Positions 48,353 through 57,301 of a stretch of 64,000 bases of DNA are shown here, one piece after another. The stretch is from DATBHW01 sp035307385 (lineage in GTDB: Bacteria > Chloroflexota > Ktedonobacteria > Ktedonobacterales > DATBGS01). Both the position numbers and the translations under genes were made by a program. The stretch covers positions 62,001-126,000 of the forward strand of contig DATGID010000110.1 in NCBI GenBank assembly GCA_035307385.1, given 5' to 3'. The notes under the pieces were generated by a model. That model did no database searches. It was not told the origin of the DNA and was given only the letters and a program-made list of their open reading frames with translations. Numbering within the stretch: position 1 is the first letter of the stretch; each line of letters begins with the position of its first letter.

Positions 48353-49144
48353 TCATGCCAGGAGTTCGCCACGCAGGGTGGTGACGGCCTGGCCGCTGAT
48401 GCCGACGCGCTCGCCGTTGAGGCGCACGCCGACCACGCCGCCGCGCGCGGAGGCTTGATAGGCGCGCATTTCGGTTTTGCCGAGACGTTCGCCCCAATAA
48501 GGGGCGAGGGTGCAGTGGGCCGAGCCGGTGACGGGGTCTTCGGCGACGCCGGTCTGCGGCGCGAAGAAACGCGAGACGAAATCAAACTCGGATGAGGCGC
48601 TGCGGCTGGTGACGATGACGCCGCGCGTTTGCAGGTGCTCCAGCAGGCTCATGTTGGGCTTGAGGGCGCGCAGCGTTTCTTCTGAGTCGATTTCGACAAG
48701 GTAATCAAACTGGCTCTGGCCGACGTAGCGCAACTCGACGCCGAGCGCCTGTGCCAGTTCGGCGGGCGCGTCGGCTGGGCGCGCCGGGGTGGCAGGAAAG
48801 TCCATCTCGATCCACGCGCCTTTGCGGTCGGCGGTGAGCAGGCCGCTGCGGGTGTGGAAACGCGCCTGGGTGTCCAGGGGCAGATAGCCCTCTTCCCAGA
48901 GGACATGGGCGCTGGCGAGCGTGGCGTGGCCGCACAGGTCAACCTCGACGGTGGGTGTGAACCAGCGCAGGCTGAAGCCATCCTGTTTGCGGTAGAGAAA
49001 GGCTGTTTCGGCCAGGTTCATCTCGCGGGCGACACGCTGCATCCAGTCGGCCTTGCCTGGTCCTGGCAAGACACAGACGCCCGCAGGGTTGCCAGTGAAG
49101 GGCGTCGACGTAAAGGAGTCCACCTGGGTAATCTTCTGGTCCAT
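48353..49144 (-). CDS. PhzF family isomerase/epimerase
   Basis: A 263-residue protein with the PhzF two-lobe pattern: VDSFTSTPFTGNPAGVC, the catalytic Glu in EMNLAETAFL, RWFTPTVEVDLCGHATLASA, then VAEDPVTGSAHCTLAPYWGERL and SGQAVT. The family isomerises small substrates; the physiological one is unknown outside phenazine synthesis. It follows a RidA gene by 8 bases, so it is likely cotranscribed. A diverged paralog lies at 51327-52115. Confidence 0.9.
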   Translation of the reverse strand: MDQKITQVDSFTSTPFTGNPAGVCVLPGPGKADWMQRVAREMNLAETAFLYRKQDGFSLRWFTPTVEVDLCGHATLASAHVLWEEGYLPLDTQARFHTRSGLLTADRKGAWIEMDFPATPARPADAPAELAQALGVELRYVGQSQFDYLVEIDSEETLRALKPNMSLLEHLQTRGVIVTSRSASSEFDFVSRFFAPQTGVAEDPVTGSAHCTLAPYWGERLGKTEMRAYQASARGGVVGVRLNGERVGISGQAVTTLRGELLA

Positions 49145-49152
49145 TGTCTACC

Positions 49153-49638
49153 TCACGAAGCTGCAATTTCGACCTCGGCCTCGATCTCGACGGGAATGCG
49201 CATGGGCAGTTCGGCCAGGCCAACAGCAGAGCGGGCGTGCGCGCCGATTTCGGGGCCGTAGAGGTCGATGATCAGGTCAGAAAAGCCGTTGATGACGGAG
49301 GGCATTTGCGCGAAGCCTGGCGCGGCGTTGACCATGCCAAAGGCGTGTATCCAGGCGGTGACACGGTCCAGGTCGCCAAGCTGGCGCTTGAGCGCCGCCA
49401 GAATCGCCAGCGCGGTGAGCCGCGCGGCGTTATAGCCTTGCTCCAGGGTGAGATCGGCCCCGACTTTGCCCAGCGGTTCGGCAAACGTGCCGTCAGGGTT
49501 CAATGGCCCGACGCCGGACACATAGGCGCGGGTGCCGCGCACGCGCACGGGCGCAAAGGGCAGCCGCATGCCTGGCGGCGCTTTCATCGGCTCCGGCAGG
49601 ACCAGTCCCAATTCTTGTAGCTTCGCTTCGATGTGCAT
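49153..49638 (-). CDS. RidA/YjgF/YER057c family protein
   Basis: A 161-residue protein with the longer RidA-like layout: YVSGVGPLNPDGTFAEPLGKVG, ARLTALAILAALKRQLGDLDRV, INGFSDLIIDLYGPEIGAHARSAVG and PVEIEAEVEI. Canonical RidA deaminates 2-aminoacrylate-type enamines; the catalytic Arg region ARSAVGL is present. This subgroup's substrate is not established. Coupled to PhzF. GAGGAG precedes the ATG. Confidence 0.85.
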   Translation of the reverse strand: MHIEAKLQELGLVLPEPMKAPPGMRLPFAPVRVRGTRAYVSGVGPLNPDGTFAEPLGKVGADLTLEQGYNAARLTALAILAALKRQLGDLDRVTAWIHAFGMVNAAPGFAQMPSVINGFSDLIIDLYGPEIGAHARSAVGLAELPMRIPVEIEAEVEIAAS

Positions 49639-49708
49639 ACATACTCCTCACTGAATAAGACTCTGCTCGCTCAGAATACACAGAGTCTAGCATCTTTCAC
49701 GCCGCGCC

Positions 49709-50221
49709 TCAAGCGTCGTCATATGCGGCGATGCGGCCCAGGCGCGGTTTTGCCAGCGCGCGATAGTCGCTGGTCTTGAGCGCCATAGAGCGGTCCAGGC
49801 GCGCGGCGTTGAAGAAAATCTCTTCGTTTTCCAATAAGGTAGGGTCGACGATGAGTTCCAGGTCGGGGTGAAACGAAAAGGGCAGAATGGTGCCGGTGAC
49901 ACTGCCTGCCAGGCGCTCGGCGATGTCGGGCGAGGCGAAGGTGGCATAGGTTCCTTCTAATAAGGCTTTGACGGCCTGTACATCCACTTTGGCATCGCCA
50001 GGGACGACGGCCAGGACGTAGCGGGTGACTTTTTTACCGACCTTGACCATGAGAATCAGGCATTTTGCCGCCTGCGACAATTTGTTGCCGCGCAGCGGGC
50101 TGACGAACTCGGTGCGCCCTTCCGGCGCGTGGTCGATGAGGCGATAGGTCGCGCCATTAGCATCCAGCAGGGCGATCAGCCGCGTATAGGTTTCGTAGGT
50201 CTCTTCTCCAGTTGTCTGCAT
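49709..50221 (-). CDS. YbaK/EbsC-type aminoacyl-tRNA deacylase-like protein
   Basis: A 170-residue protein with the YbaK fold: LIDHAPEGRTEFVSPLRGNKLSQAAKCLILMV, a conserved Lys-bearing strand RYVLAVVPGDAKVD, and GSVTGTILPFSFHPDLELIVDPTLL, the substrate pocket loop. It is divergent from the 21876-22361 protein. It likely clears mischarged tRNA. ATG 50221 (MQTTGEE) has AGAGGA at nine bases; longer starts (50227, TTG 50230) crowd the ribosome-binding site. Confidence 0.78.
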   Translation of the reverse strand: MQTTGEETYETYTRLIALLDANGATYRLIDHAPEGRTEFVSPLRGNKLSQAAKCLILMVKVGKKVTRYVLAVVPGDAKVDVQAVKALLEGTYATFASPDIAERLAGSVTGTILPFSFHPDLELIVDPTLLENEEIFFNAARLDRSMALKTSDYRALAKPRLGRIAAYDDA

Positions 50222-50235
50222 GGGCATCAATCCTC

Positions 50236-50264
50236 TTGGCAGAAAATTGTCTTGCTGCTATAAT
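50236..50264 (+). promoter_or_regulatory. Promoter of GlxA-type regulator
   Basis: TTGGCA (50236-50241), 17 bp, TATAAT (50259-50264). Confidence 0.8.
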
Positions 50265-50326
50265 CCTGCCATGCCTGGCGCAAGTGTGCCAGTGGCAGAA
50301 ACGACACGGAGCGGCAAAAAACGGCC

Positions 50327-51291
50327 ATGTATACTGCTGCTACCCTCCTTTATGATGCGGTGAACCCTTTTGAACTGGGGGTTGCTACCGAGGTTTTTGG
50401 CGTGGAGCGCCCTGAACTTGGCGTGCCCTGGTATCGGTTTCTGCTCTGCGCCGCCGAAGCCCGGCCTATCCGCGCCTTTGGCGGTCTGTTGCTGACCGCG
50501 CCCCACGCGCTGGCGGATGCTGCCGAGGCGGATATTGTGATTGTACCAGGACCGCGCCCAGGCGTTGTGCCGGTGCCTGATGCTTTGCTGGATGCCTTGC
50601 GCTGCGCCTATGTGCGCGGCGCGCGTATCCTTTCGTTCTGCACAGGCGCGTTTATTCTGGCTGAAGCGGGACTGCTGGATGGTCGGCGCGTGACGACGCA
50701 TTGGCGCTGGGCGGCAGAACTGGCGGCGCGTTATCCCAGGGTGCAGGTTGACGCGGGGTGCTCTATATCGACGACGGGCAGGTGTTGACTTCGGCGGGAA
50801 CGGCGGCGGCCATCGATCTGTCGCTGCATGTGGTGCGGCAGGATTACGGGGCGGAGATTGCCGCAGCGGTGGCGCGGCGCATGGTGGTGCCGCCGCAGCG
50901 TTCTGGCGGCCAGGCGCAGTATATCGAGACGCCGCTGCTGGTGGCCGATGAGGAGGAGCCATTCGGAACGACGCTGGCCTGGATGGCGGCACATTTGCAC
51001 GAAGACCTGACGGTGGAGCAGATGGCGGCGCGGGCGGTGATGAGTCCGCGCACGTTCGCCCGGCGCTTTCGCGCGACGCTGGGAGCCAGTCCCTATCACT
51101 GGCTGCTTCAGCAGCGGATTGCGCTGGCGCAACGGCTGCTGGAGACGGGCGACGAATCCATCGAAGGCATTGCGGGGCGTTGCGGCTTCAGTTCGGCGGC
51201 GACGCTGCGGCTGCACTTTCGGCGGCTGCTGCAACTGTCGCCCCAGGCATACCGCGCGGCTTTTCAGCAGGAAAGAAGCCAGAGCGCCTGA
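50327..51291 (+). pseudogene. GlxA-type transcription regulator (DJ-1/PfpI + AraC HTH), frameshifted
   Basis: The first frame encodes a class I glutamine amidotransferase-like domain: LLYDAVNPFELGVATEVFG, ADIVIVPGPRPG, ARILSFCTGAFILAEAGLLDGRRVTTHWRWA and FSPRVQVD-like end. The second frame continues VLYIDDGQVLTSAGTAAAIDL, then the AraC-type double helix-turn-helix with TFARRFRATLGASPYHWLLQQR and IAGRCGFSSAATLRLHF. The break lies near 50753-50757 at GCGGGGTG, which needs one more G for the normal VD..VLY reading. It is either a true frameshift mutation or a homopolymer error. Confidence 0.85.
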
Positions 51292-51326
51292 AGCCGCTCT
51301 TTGATCTCTGCGTGGTGCTGGCTTCT

Positions 51327-52115
51327 TTAGATGGTCAGTTCGCCGCGCAGGACGGTGACGGCCTGGCCGCTGAGGTAGACACGCGCATCCGCCAGGCGCA
51401 CGCGGACCACGCCTCCGCGTGACGAAGCCTGGTATCCAACCATCTCGGTTTTGCCTAACTTCTCGGCCCAGTAGGGGGTCAGTGAACAGTGCGCTGACCC
51501 ATTCACCGGGTCTTCATCAACGCCCTGTCGCGGGGCAAAGACACGTGACATAAAATCGAAGCCAGGAGTGGTTGCGCGACAGGTCGCGATCACGTTACGC
51601 ACGCTCCTGATCGCCTCCAAATCCGGAGTGAGTGCCCGCAGTTGCTCTTCCGAAGCAATCTCGGCAAGCCATCTCTGGTCCTGGGTGCCCAGCAGATTGA
51701 GGACCGGGACCCCCAGGGCAGCGGCAATATCGACAGGGGGGCGTTGGGCGGTGAGTGGGAGGGGAGGAAAATCGAGGGTGAGCCAGTCACCCTGTTTGGT
51801 GGCGCTGAGTTCCCCGCTGCGCGTGAAAAAGCGGGCAGTCTCCATGGGGGCAAGCGCTCCCGTTTCATAGAGCACATGGGCGCTGGCGAGGGTGGCATGC
51901 CCACACAGCGGCACTTCGACAAGGGGGGTAAACCAGCGCAAGCGATACCCGTCCCCTTCCGGATGCAAAAAGGCAGTCTCCGAGAGATTCATCTCGCGGG
52001 CGACGTGTTGCATCCACACGTCATCACGCGGGGAAGCGAGCACACACACCGCTGCCGGATTCCCCGCGAAGGGCGTATCCGTAAACGCGTCGACCTGGAC
52101 GATGGGTTGAGACAT
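51327..52115 (-). CDS. PhzF family isomerase/epimerase (second copy)
   Basis: A 262-residue protein with VDAFTDTPFAGNPAAVC, catalytic Glu in EMNLSETAFLH, RWFTPLVEVPLCGHATLASA and GVDEDPVNGSAHCSLTPYWAEKL. It shares roughly half its residues with the 48353-49144 protein; both carry LGKTEM.xYQAS.RGGVV near the end, so they are paralogs from a local duplication. GAGGAG lies upstream. The intervening GlxA-type gene runs the other way and could regulate one or both. Confidence 0.9.
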   Translation of the reverse strand: MSQPIVQVDAFTDTPFAGNPAAVCVLASPRDDVWMQHVAREMNLSETAFLHPEGDGYRLRWFTPLVEVPLCGHATLASAHVLYETGALAPMETARFFTRSGELSATKQGDWLTLDFPPLPLTAQRPPVDIAAALGVPVLNLLGTQDQRWLAEIASEEQLRALTPDLEAIRSVRNVIATCRATTPGFDFMSRVFAPRQGVDEDPVNGSAHCSLTPYWAEKLGKTEMVGYQASSRGGVVRVRLADARVYLSGQAVTVLRGELTI

Positions 52116-52176
52116 GACACATTGCTCCTCGAATGTTCACTCCGGTTGTGATGGTTCAGGGACGGGCCGTGATGTT

Positions 52177-52905
52177 CTATAAGAGATACTCTTTGAGCGG
52201 AAACCCGGCTTGCTGACTGACGAAATCGAAGTTGCCGCGTTCTGCCTCTTGCCTGGCGATGGCGATCATGTCGTTGGTGGGCGTTTCCTGTAGCCAGAGT
52301 AGGAGGCGCTGTTGTTCGTTTTGCCCGTGGGAGGTCGAATCCCAATACGCATTGGTGGGCTGGTTGGCAACCATCTCGACCAGATGCGCCAGGGTGGGAG
52401 TGGTCAGGGTTTCGCGCCAGGCATCCAGAAACGGCTGGAGGCTGGTGAACTGACCAGCGGCGCAGAGGATGATTTCGGCGTCGGGATAGATCGGATAGTG
52501 AGCGAGCACGAGCGACCATAGTTCCATGAAGCAGCGCCGCATGGCGCTTTGTTCGTTTTCGGGCCAGGCGTCGAAATCGGCGCGGGCGATCTTTGCGCCA
52601 AGAACCTCATGATATAAGATCGATTCCCCGCCCAGGTATTGCTGCGCCCAGGCGTCGAGCATGCGCGGGAGATAGTGCTTGAAATCGGCCTGTTTGCCAA
52701 TGGTGGACATGGCCTTGAAGAGATAGTAGTGCAGGCGTTCCGCTGGTATCTCGCGCAGAGGTTCGGAGAAGCCAGGATAGGTTTGCAGGCAATGCGGGCA
52801 GGCGGGCATGGTCTTGCGCCAGGGATAGGGCGCGAAGGCGGTATAGAGGTCATCTATGGCTGCGATGAGCGACGGCGGCAAGGCATCCAGCCCGGCGTTC
52901 TGCAT
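52177..52905 (-). CDS. Hypothetical protein
   Basis: A 242-residue soluble protein I cannot assign. It has an early CPHCLQTYPGF motif (Cys pair), REIPAERLHYYLFKAMSTIG, HYLPRMLDAWAQ and a C-terminal helical part with LLLWLQETPTND. The Cys pair may bind zinc. AGAGGAG lies before the ATG. It sits between PhzF 2 and a dehydratase, all on the minus strand with about 50-60-base gaps. Confidence 0.55.
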   Translation of the reverse strand: MQNAGLDALPPSLIAAIDDLYTAFAPYPWRKTMPACPHCLQTYPGFSEPLREIPAERLHYYLFKAMSTIGKQADFKHYLPRMLDAWAQQYLGGESILYHEVLGAKIARADFDAWPENEQSAMRRCFMELWSLVLAHYPIYPDAEIILCAAGQFTSLQPFLDAWRETLTTPTLAHLVEMVANQPTNAYWDSTSHGQNEQQRLLLWLQETPTNDMIAIARQEAERGNFDFVSQQAGFPLKEYLL

Positions 52906-52958
52906 TCTGGCTGCGCTCCTCTCATGTTCATCTCTTCCCCCATGAAACAGTATAGCTT

Positions 52959-53918
52959 CTAGGGTGTTTGCCCCTCAAGGATTTTGACGAGCTTGGCGGC
53001 GTCGAGGTTGCCGCCAGAAACGATGCAGACGACTTTGCCCTGGACTTTGCCCGCCAGAGCGGCGGCGACGGAGGCCGCGCCCGCGCCTTCGGCGATGATG
53101 TGATTGCGTTCGGCGAGGAGCTTGATGGCAGCGGCGATTTCATCGACGGTCTGGACGAGCGAGCCATCGAGCAGTTGGCTGACGAGCGGCCACATGTCGG
53201 CCAGGACGGAGGGGCTGCCGATGCCATCGATGAAGCTGGCCTGATAGTCGATCTGCTTGGGGCTGCCTGCCAGCAAGGCGGCGGACAGCGCGGCGGAGGG
53301 TTCGGCTTCGCAGGCGTAGATGCGCGCCTTTGGCTTGAGGGCGCGCAGCGCGGAGGCGATGCCGCTGCTGAGGCCGCCACCCCCAAAGGGGACGAGCACG
53401 GCGTCAACGTCGGGCAGGTCTTCCAGAATCTCCAGGCCGATGGTGCCGTTGCCTGCCATGACGGCGGGGTCGCTGACCGGATGGACGAAGAGGCCATCCA
53501 TGCCCGCGAAACGACGGGTGCTGAGCACCTGGAACCATTCCGCAAAGGGCACTTTGATGATGTCGCCGCCCAGGCGCCGGATGGCTTGCAGCTTGGCCTC
53601 TGGCGCGTGATCGGGCACGACGATGGTACACGGCAGGCCCATGCGCCGCGCCTGCCAGGCAACGCCCTGCGCCATGTTCCCGGCGCTAGCGGTCCAGACT
53701 CCTGCGGCTAGCTGTTCGCGGGAGGCCAGCAGCATGGCGTTGCTGGCGCCGCGCAGCTTGAAGGAGCCGATGGGTTGCAGGTTTTCGAGTTTGAGGTAGA
53801 TGTCGGCAGGGGTGGTGTCGACGTTGAGGCGCACCAGCGGCATGCGGATGACGGCGCTGGCGATGCGCGCTTGCGCGGCGCGAATCTGTTCAAGCGGGAT
53901 GACGCTGGGTGTGGTCAT
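52959..53918 (-). CDS. Threonine/serine dehydratase-like PLP enzyme
   Basis: A 319-residue fold-type II PLP protein. The PLP-Lys is in GSFKLRGASNA (about residue 54), with TASAGNMAQGVAW (the normal SSGNHAQG substrate loop altered), GGGGLSSGIASALRA and SGGNLD near the C-terminus. It is close to catabolic threonine dehydratases and serine racemases without an ACT domain. The substituted loop leaves the substrate uncertain. GAGAGG precedes the ATG. Confidence 0.85.
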   Translation of the reverse strand: MTTPSVIPLEQIRAAQARIASAVIRMPLVRLNVDTTPADIYLKLENLQPIGSFKLRGASNAMLLASREQLAAGVWTASAGNMAQGVAWQARRMGLPCTIVVPDHAPEAKLQAIRRLGGDIIKVPFAEWFQVLSTRRFAGMDGLFVHPVSDPAVMAGNGTIGLEILEDLPDVDAVLVPFGGGGLSSGIASALRALKPKARIYACEAEPSAALSAALLAGSPKQIDYQASFIDGIGSPSVLADMWPLVSQLLDGSLVQTVDEIAAAIKLLAERNHIIAEGAGAASVAAALAGKVQGKVVCIVSGGNLDAAKLVKILEGQTP

Positions 53919-54205
53919 GCTGAAAGCCTCTCTTTTTCACTGCCTGACGGCATCTCTACAGGAGATTACCCATAGGGCCACGTGGATGGTGATGGCGAGA
54001 CCGGGCAGATGTTGCTCATACTATACAGCATCCTGCCGATGCGGGCGCATTTGTTTCCAGGTATGCTTTCCACAGAACAAAGAGCACAGCAGGTGGCGCG
54101 GGAAGGTGATGGAGATATACCCCTCTGCCGGGCTGCTTCGCTGGGCATCGATGCACCAATAGTTTGATGTGTTCTGTGCTGAAAGAAAAAGAGAGGAAAA
54201 AAACA

Positions 54206-54823
54206 ATGTTTACCTTCTTACGTTCCTGGCTCAAAGGCGCGCCGCTGCTGGCTCTGGCGCTGGTGGCGCTGGCGGCATGCGGAACCGCGACCCCGACGAC
54301 CACGACTAATGTGACTGCGGACAAGAATGGGGGCTTTCATTTTAATCTGGTCGCTTCACCTGGAATTACGGCGTGTCTGCCGAAGGCGAGCGGTTATGCA
54401 ACGATTGTCAAGGGCGATTTGAACGATTTGCTGACGGTGAGCGTGAGTGATTTGGCTGCCAATACGGGTTATGACCTGTTCGTGATTCAGCTTCCGAATA
54501 AGCCATTTGGGATTGCCTGGTACCAGAGCGATCTGGAGACGGATAGCCACGGCAATGGCAGCGTGCAGGTACGGGGCATCTTCAATGTGGAGACGTTCTC
54601 GGTTTCGACGGGTGGGCCGACGACGACATTCCCGGCGACGCATCAGTACCATCTGGGCCTGTGGTTCAATGATCCGACGGTGCCGTTCAAGCTGCACTGC
54701 GAGGGGAAGGCAACCAGCCCGATTGTGACGCCGTTCAACGGCGAGCAACACGCGGGGGTGCAAGTGCTGAATACGAGCAACTTCCCGGACAATGCTGGCC
54801 CACTGTCGCACGTGTCGGCGTAG
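54206..54823 (+). CDS. Lipoprotein of unknown function
   Basis: A 205-residue predicted lipoprotein with lipobox LAAC after a hydrophobic segment, then a Thr-rich stretch. The mature domain has GYATIVKGDLNDLLTVSVSDL, DLFVIQLPNKPFGIAWYQSDL and GSVQVRGIFNVETFSV, resembling beta-sandwich domains, without a clear family. It ends with NGEQHAGVQVLNTSNFPDNAGPL. GAGAGGA lies before ATG 54206; an upstream frame to 54164 lacks a signal. The terminator follows. Confidence 0.72.
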   Translation: MFTFLRSWLKGAPLLALALVALAACGTATPTTTTNVTADKNGGFHFNLVASPGITACLPKASGYATIVKGDLNDLLTVSVSDLAANTGYDLFVIQLPNKPFGIAWYQSDLETDSHGNGSVQVRGIFNVETFSVSTGGPTTTFPATHQYHLGLWFNDPTVPFKLHCEGKATSPIVTPFNGEQHAGVQVLNTSNFPDNAGPLSHVSA

Positions 54824-54847
54824 CTTTTCCTTCCATCCGCGGGTCGC

Positions 54848-54902
54848 GCGCAGGGGACGCCTGGACCCCCTCCCCAGGGGGCACAGCAGGCGTCCCCTGC
54901 GC
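54848..54902 (+). terminator. Terminator after the 205-aa lipoprotein
   Basis: GCGCAGGGGACGCCTG and its perfect complement flank a GC-rich loop with an internal CCCCC/GGGGG hairpin; the following T-tract is weak (TTATTTAT). Confidence 0.75.
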
Positions 54903-55009
54903 TTATTTATGAGGAACGATCTCGCAAGTTGGGAGGTTGTGCCCCATGAAATCGCGTCTAAAGCGTGCACCCGGAGGTTGCTTGCAACCGCAAAGCCCGC
55001 GTAGGCGGG

Positions 55010-55528
55010 CTAGGACGAAGGTGTACGTGCTCTTGACTGAACCTGTTGGCGCTTCTGGTCTTCGATGAAGCTGCGCAGGATTTCGTAGTTGTTGGGCAGG
55101 TGGTCTGCTGGAGCGGCGCCCGGTTGGTGGTTGGGTTTGCGAAAGCTATCGGCCTGGCTGGTGCCGATGCGGCTGACGACAAGCCAGAGCTTGCGGGCAA
55201 AGTGGGATAGTTCGCAGGTGGTGGTAAACTCGATTTCGCCCGCTTCATCTGGTTGGTGGCGCGCGAAGTCGGGAAAGCCCAGGATGGTGAGGCGCAGCAG
55301 GTCGCCATCGCGCTGAAGGAGCCAGCGCTGCTCGCCCGGTTCGGTGAGCCAGCGGCAGCGCGATTCGCTGCTGTCGCGCAGGATTTCGGCAAACGCTTGC
55401 AGCAGTTCTTCCAGCGGCGAGAGGATATGCGATCCCCAGACTCCGGCTGCGTTGAGGCCATCCGAGAGGAAGACGTGGGCACAGCCGCACTTTTGTTCTT
55501 CGTAGGTGAAGGTAAGCTCGGTGGGCAC
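55010..55528 (-). CDS. Hypothetical protein with Cys-rich N-terminus
   Basis: A 172-residue protein starting with GTG (AAAGGAGG upstream): TELTFTYEEQKCGCAHVFLSDG, then GVWGSHILSPLEELLQAFAEIL, a central beta-rich part with LLRLTILGFPDF and a Gln/Arg-rich tail. No family is recognised. Its gene follows the lipoprotein terminator on the opposite strand. Confidence 0.55.
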   Translation of the reverse strand: MPTELTFTYEEQKCGCAHVFLSDGLNAAGVWGSHILSPLEELLQAFAEILRDSSESRCRWLTEPGEQRWLLQRDGDLLRLTILGFPDFARHQPDEAGEIEFTTTCELSHFARKLWLVVSRIGTSQADSFRKPNHQPGAAPADHLPNNYEILRSFIEDQKRQQVQSRARTPSS

Positions 55529-55630
55529 GCACAACCTCCTTTTGCCAGGGACTTGTGTTGATAGCAGGTCGTTCGATATAGTGTATGCGCAAAAATCCTT
55601 TTGTGCAAGACCATCAGTATGGAGCGACCC

Positions 55631-56332
55631 ATGGAGTTTACCATTGAACCGGCGATCTTCGAGCGGTTCCCAGGAATCAGTATTGCTGTGGCTGTGGCGC
55701 GAGAGATTGATAACGAGCGCGAGCAACCGGCGATTGCGGCGCGCTGGCGGGAGGATTGGATGGCGGCCAGCGCGGCGGCGAGTTACGGCAACGCGCAGTC
55801 GCATCCGCGCGTGCGCCCCTGGCGCGAACGCTTTCAGGCGATGGGTGTTTCGGGGAAGGAGTTTCCAAGTTCAATTGAGGCGCTGCTGCGGCGGTCGATG
55901 AAAGGCGGCGAGCCGTTTTCGATCAATCCGCTGGTCGATTGGTATAACACGCTTTCGCTGCGGCATGTGGTTCCGGTGGGGGCGTTTGATCTGGAGGCGC
56001 TGCCCGAGCCGCTGGAACTGCGGCTGAGCCGGGCGGGTGATACGTTTACGTCGTTGGATGCGGATGCAGCCCTGGCTGTGCCGCCGGGCGAGGTGTCGTA
56101 TGCGTCGGGGCCGGTGATTTTGACGCGGCATTTCGTGTGGCGGCAGGCCAAAACGGGACTGGTGACGCCAACGACGCGCGAGGCGTTTCTGGTGTCGGAG
56201 GTGCTGGGCGAGGTGGGCCGCGCGGTGGCCGAGGCGGTGGTTGCGGATTTTCGGGCCGGTTTGCGGGACTATTTTGGGGTGGGCTGCGAGACGTTTGTGT
56301 TGGATGCGCGGGCGCGAGCGATTGCGTGGTGA
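55631..56332 (+). CDS. B3/B4 tRNA-binding domain protein
   Basis: A 233-residue protein made largely of a B3_4 domain as found in phenylalanyl-tRNA synthetase beta: FPGISIAVAVARE, WREDWMAAS, HPRVRPWRERFQAMG, SIEALLRRS, INPLVDWYNTLSLRHVVPVGAFDLEAL and TSLDADAA. Stand-alone B3/B4 proteins edit misacylated tRNA in trans in other bacteria, so tRNA quality control is likely. ATG 55631 follows GGAGCGACCC. Confidence 0.85.
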   Translation: MEFTIEPAIFERFPGISIAVAVAREIDNEREQPAIAARWREDWMAASAAASYGNAQSHPRVRPWRERFQAMGVSGKEFPSSIEALLRRSMKGGEPFSINPLVDWYNTLSLRHVVPVGAFDLEALPEPLELRLSRAGDTFTSLDADAALAVPPGEVSYASGPVILTRHFVWRQAKTGLVTPTTREAFLVSEVLGEVGRAVAEAVVADFRAGLRDYFGVGCETFVLDARARAIAW

Positions 56333-56457
56333 GGTGGCTGGTGTGCTCTTCAGCCGGGTAGCCTTTGGTTTGAGAATCAGGGCCGTATCTGTCCGCATTT
56401 CACGATATACTTCTTTTGATGAGCATAGGATTTGGCAACCTGAAAGAGAGGATGTGT

Positions 56458-56763
56458 GTGAAGAATACATTTGTGATCTTGTGGGCACATGGGCCAGCGT
56501 GGGTTGAGGGCAAGACGGTCCGCGAACAACCCTATTGGACAGAGCACGCAGCATTTATGGACGACCTTTTTGAGCGGGGAATGGTGATTATGGGTGGCCC
56601 CTTTGCTGATGGAACAGGTTCTCTGGTGCTGCTGGAGGCGGAGGGGGAGGATGCGGTAAGAGCTTTGCTTGCCAAAGACCCTTTTGTTGAGCATGATATT
56701 TTTGCGCTGAGCAGCTTGAAGGAATGGCAGTTGTTTCTGGATGCGCGCCGAGCCTTGAAGTGA
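56458..56763 (+). CDS. YCII-related protein
   Basis: A 101-residue small alpha/beta barrel of the YCII class: TFVILWAHGPAWV, HAAFMDDLFERGMVIMGGPFADGTGSLVLLEA and LAKDPFVEHDIF. Members include muconolactone isomerase-like folds and unassigned enzymes. GTG 56458 after GAGAGGATGTGT fits the ribosome-binding site; the ATG at 56452 is too close. It is followed 24 bases later by a DinB-type gene, likely cotranscribed. Confidence 0.8.
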   Translation: MKNTFVILWAHGPAWVEGKTVREQPYWTEHAAFMDDLFERGMVIMGGPFADGTGSLVLLEAEGEDAVRALLAKDPFVEHDIFALSSLKEWQLFLDARRALK

Positions 56764-56787
56764 TCTGTTCAAGGAGATACGTGTTAC

Positions 56788-57282
56788 ATGGCTGAAGACA
56801 ATTTCACGCTCACGACGTTCTATACCTCCTGGAAAGCGTACCAGGATCACATCAAAGAGGCGCTCGCGCCGCTCACCGCCGAGCAGCTTGGGCTGCGTGC
56901 CGCCCCTCACCTGCGCTCTGTTGGCGAGAATGCCCTGCATATTATCGGCTGCCGTGCAGGCTGGTTTACCCATGTCCTGGGCGAGGACTGGGGTGACGAG
57001 GGGAAGGCGTATGCGGACCTGGATGAATCCAGCGCGCCTGCCCGGACGCCCGCCGAGATGGTGCAGGCACTCGACCACACCTGGCAGGGTATGACCGAAT
57101 GCCTGGCCCGCTGGAGTTCCGACGATCTGCGGCAGACCTTCCCCGACGACTGGGACGGCAAAACCGTTCACTTGTCGCGCGCCTGGATTGTCTGGCATGT
57201 GCTGGAGCATGACCTGCACCACGGCGGCGAGCTTTCGCTCACCCTGGGCATACACGGGATTCCAGCGGATTTTCCCGGCTAG
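56788..57282 (+). CDS. DinB superfamily protein
   Basis: A 164-residue four-helix bundle protein of the DinB/YfiT type. His of ENALHIIGCRAG and the C-terminal WHVLEHDLHHGGELSLTLG supply the three-His metal site. Members act as thiol-S-transferases (bacillithiol or mycothiol dependent) in some bacteria; the substrate here is unknown. It probably forms a unit with the YCII gene. Confidence 0.88.
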   Translation: MAEDNFTLTTFYTSWKAYQDHIKEALAPLTAEQLGLRAAPHLRSVGENALHIIGCRAGWFTHVLGEDWGDEGKAYADLDESSAPARTPAEMVQALDHTWQGMTECLARWSSDDLRQTFPDDWDGKTVHLSRAWIVWHVLEHDLHHGGELSLTLGIHGIPADFPG

Positions 57283-57301
57283 AGCCGCTGAAACACGCGA
57301 C

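Noticed and set aside
53919..54205. Gene in the 287-bp gap before the lipoprotein
   Set aside because: No supported frame. The short open stretches at 53966-54167 lack a ribosome-binding site and any domain. The gap probably holds two divergent promoters that I could not place with confidence.
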